35,741 bases of DNA from Streptomyces griseoflavus (GTDB taxonomy: Bacteria; Actinomycetota; Actinomycetes; Streptomycetales; Streptomycetaceae). The notes beneath the pieces were generated by a model. The model was not told where the DNA came from. It saw only the letters and a program-made list of their open reading frames with translations, and ran no database searches. Both the position numbers and the translations under genes were made by a program. Positions 35,375-35,741 of this stretch are shown one piece after another. Position 1 is the first letter of the stretch. Every line of letters starts with the position of its first letter. The DNA is taken from contig NZ_BMUC01000019.1 of NCBI RefSeq assembly GCF_014649995.1, positions 109,844 through 145,584 of the forward strand. The letters run 5' to 3'.

Positions 35375-35741
35375 CTAGGGGGCGCCCGGGCCGGGGGCGC
35401 CGGCCGTCTTGGCGGCGACCACCGCGTCGAACACCTGCCGCTTCGGCACCCCCGCCTCCACCGCCACCGCGGCGATCGCCTCCTTGCGCCGCTCCCCCGC
35501 TTCCTCCCGCACCCGCACCCTGCGCACCAGCTCGGCGGCGTCGACCTCCTCGGGTCCCTTCTCGGGCGCGCCCTCGACGACCACGGTGATCTCCCCGCGC
35601 ACGCCCTCCGCCGCCCACGCGGCCAGCTCGGCCAGCGGGCCGCGCCTGACTTCCTCGTACGTCTTGGTCAGTTCCCGGCAGACGGCGGCCCGGCGCCCGG
35701 CGCCGAAGACCTCGGCCATCGCGGCGAGGGTGTCGTCGAGG
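35375..35741 (-). CDS. rsmI: 16S rRNA (cytidine1402-2'-O)-methyltransferase, C-terminal part
   Basis: The gene continues beyond the right edge; 121 codons of the 3' end are present. The visible frame reads LDDTLAAMAEVFGAGRRAAV then CRELTKTYEEVRRGPLAELA, the well-conserved motif before the end of RsmI, followed by GEITVVVEGAPE. The C-terminal helical domain (RREAIAAVAVEAGVPKRQ-like, here RRKEAIAAVAVEAGVPKRQ) and a short AGAPGPGAP tail close it. RsmI methylates the ribose of C1402 in the ribosomal decoding centre with SAM. The catalytic SPOUT/tetrapyrrole-methylase fold part lies outside the window. It would head the minus-strand run leading to tatD, rpfB, ksgA and ispE, two of which also serve ribosome or wall functions. 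Confidence 0.92.
   Translation of the reverse strand, partial: LDDTLAAMAEVFGAGRRAAVCRELTKTYEEVRRGPLAELAAWAAEGVRGEITVVVEGAPEKGPEEVDAAELVRRVRVREEAGERRKEAIAAVAVEAGVPKRQVFDAVVAAKTAGAPGPGAP

Overview
The window is about 36 kb of very GC-rich DNA (NNC/NNG codons, frequent GTG starts) with the gene content of a Streptomyces chromosome core. Its neighbourhoods match ones I know from Streptomyces: glmU-prs-rplY-pth, ppc, a tam/tamR pair, galT-galE-galK, and tatD-rpfB-ksgA-ispE. No transposase, integrase, phage gene or CRISPR array is visible. Species cannot be named from the sequence alone.

Layout. (1) 1-2904: a toxin/immunity-type locus. A truncated Imm35-like immunity protein and a WHH-nuclease/SUKH fusion are on the minus strand. 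Divergent from them are a YwqJ-type deaminase and a SUKH-3 protein. Seven GTGAC/GTCAC half-sites lie in or near the shared spacer. (2) 2927-5351: an unpaired NarL-class sensor kinase, a HTH protein with a LAGLIDADG-like core, and tRNA-Gln(UUG) only 6 nt downstream of it. (3) 5476-10075: housekeeping genes glmU, prs, rplY, pth and a small membrane protein, punctuated by hairpin terminators. (4) 10138-14860: ppc diverging from a delta-9-type desaturase and its TetR regulator, with two tandem TACG-N4-CGTA boxes in the spacer. (5) 14904-17789: tam and tamR share a palindromic operator, followed by an orphan LuxR-type response regulator and a GNAT acetyltransferase. (6) 17793-23225: the galTEK operon diverging from an SSS-family sugar symporter and a small membrane protein. 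(7) 23226-28436: a spacer with an 86-bp-period tandem duplication, a degenerate response regulator lacking the phospho-acceptor Asp, and two paralogous membrane-anchored PQQ-type beta-propellers with six matching cysteines each. (8) 28664-35741: an ABC-F ATPase, ispE, ksgA, rpfB, tatD (carrying an in-frame palindromic repeat), a zinc-ribbon protein and the 3' part of rsmI, all on the minus strand.

How the genes work together. GlmU supplies UDP-GlcNAc for wall synthesis. Prs supplies PRPP. L25 and Pth serve translation. Ppc replenishes oxaloacetate, and TamR/Tam guard the citrate-aconitate step of the same cycle. GalTEK with the symporter form an uptake-plus-Leloir unit. KsgA and RsmI modify 16S rRNA, IspE serves isoprenoid synthesis and RpfB remodels peptidoglycan at germination or resuscitation.

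The least explained parts are the toxin/immunity cluster at the left edge, the HTH/LAGLIDADG gene joined to a tRNA, the non-phosphorylatable response regulator beside the duplication, and the propeller pair. The plus strand is also C-rich over roughly 1-4.3 kb and G-rich over roughly 5.7-13 kb whatever the gene direction, with a visible codon-choice switch inside glmU.
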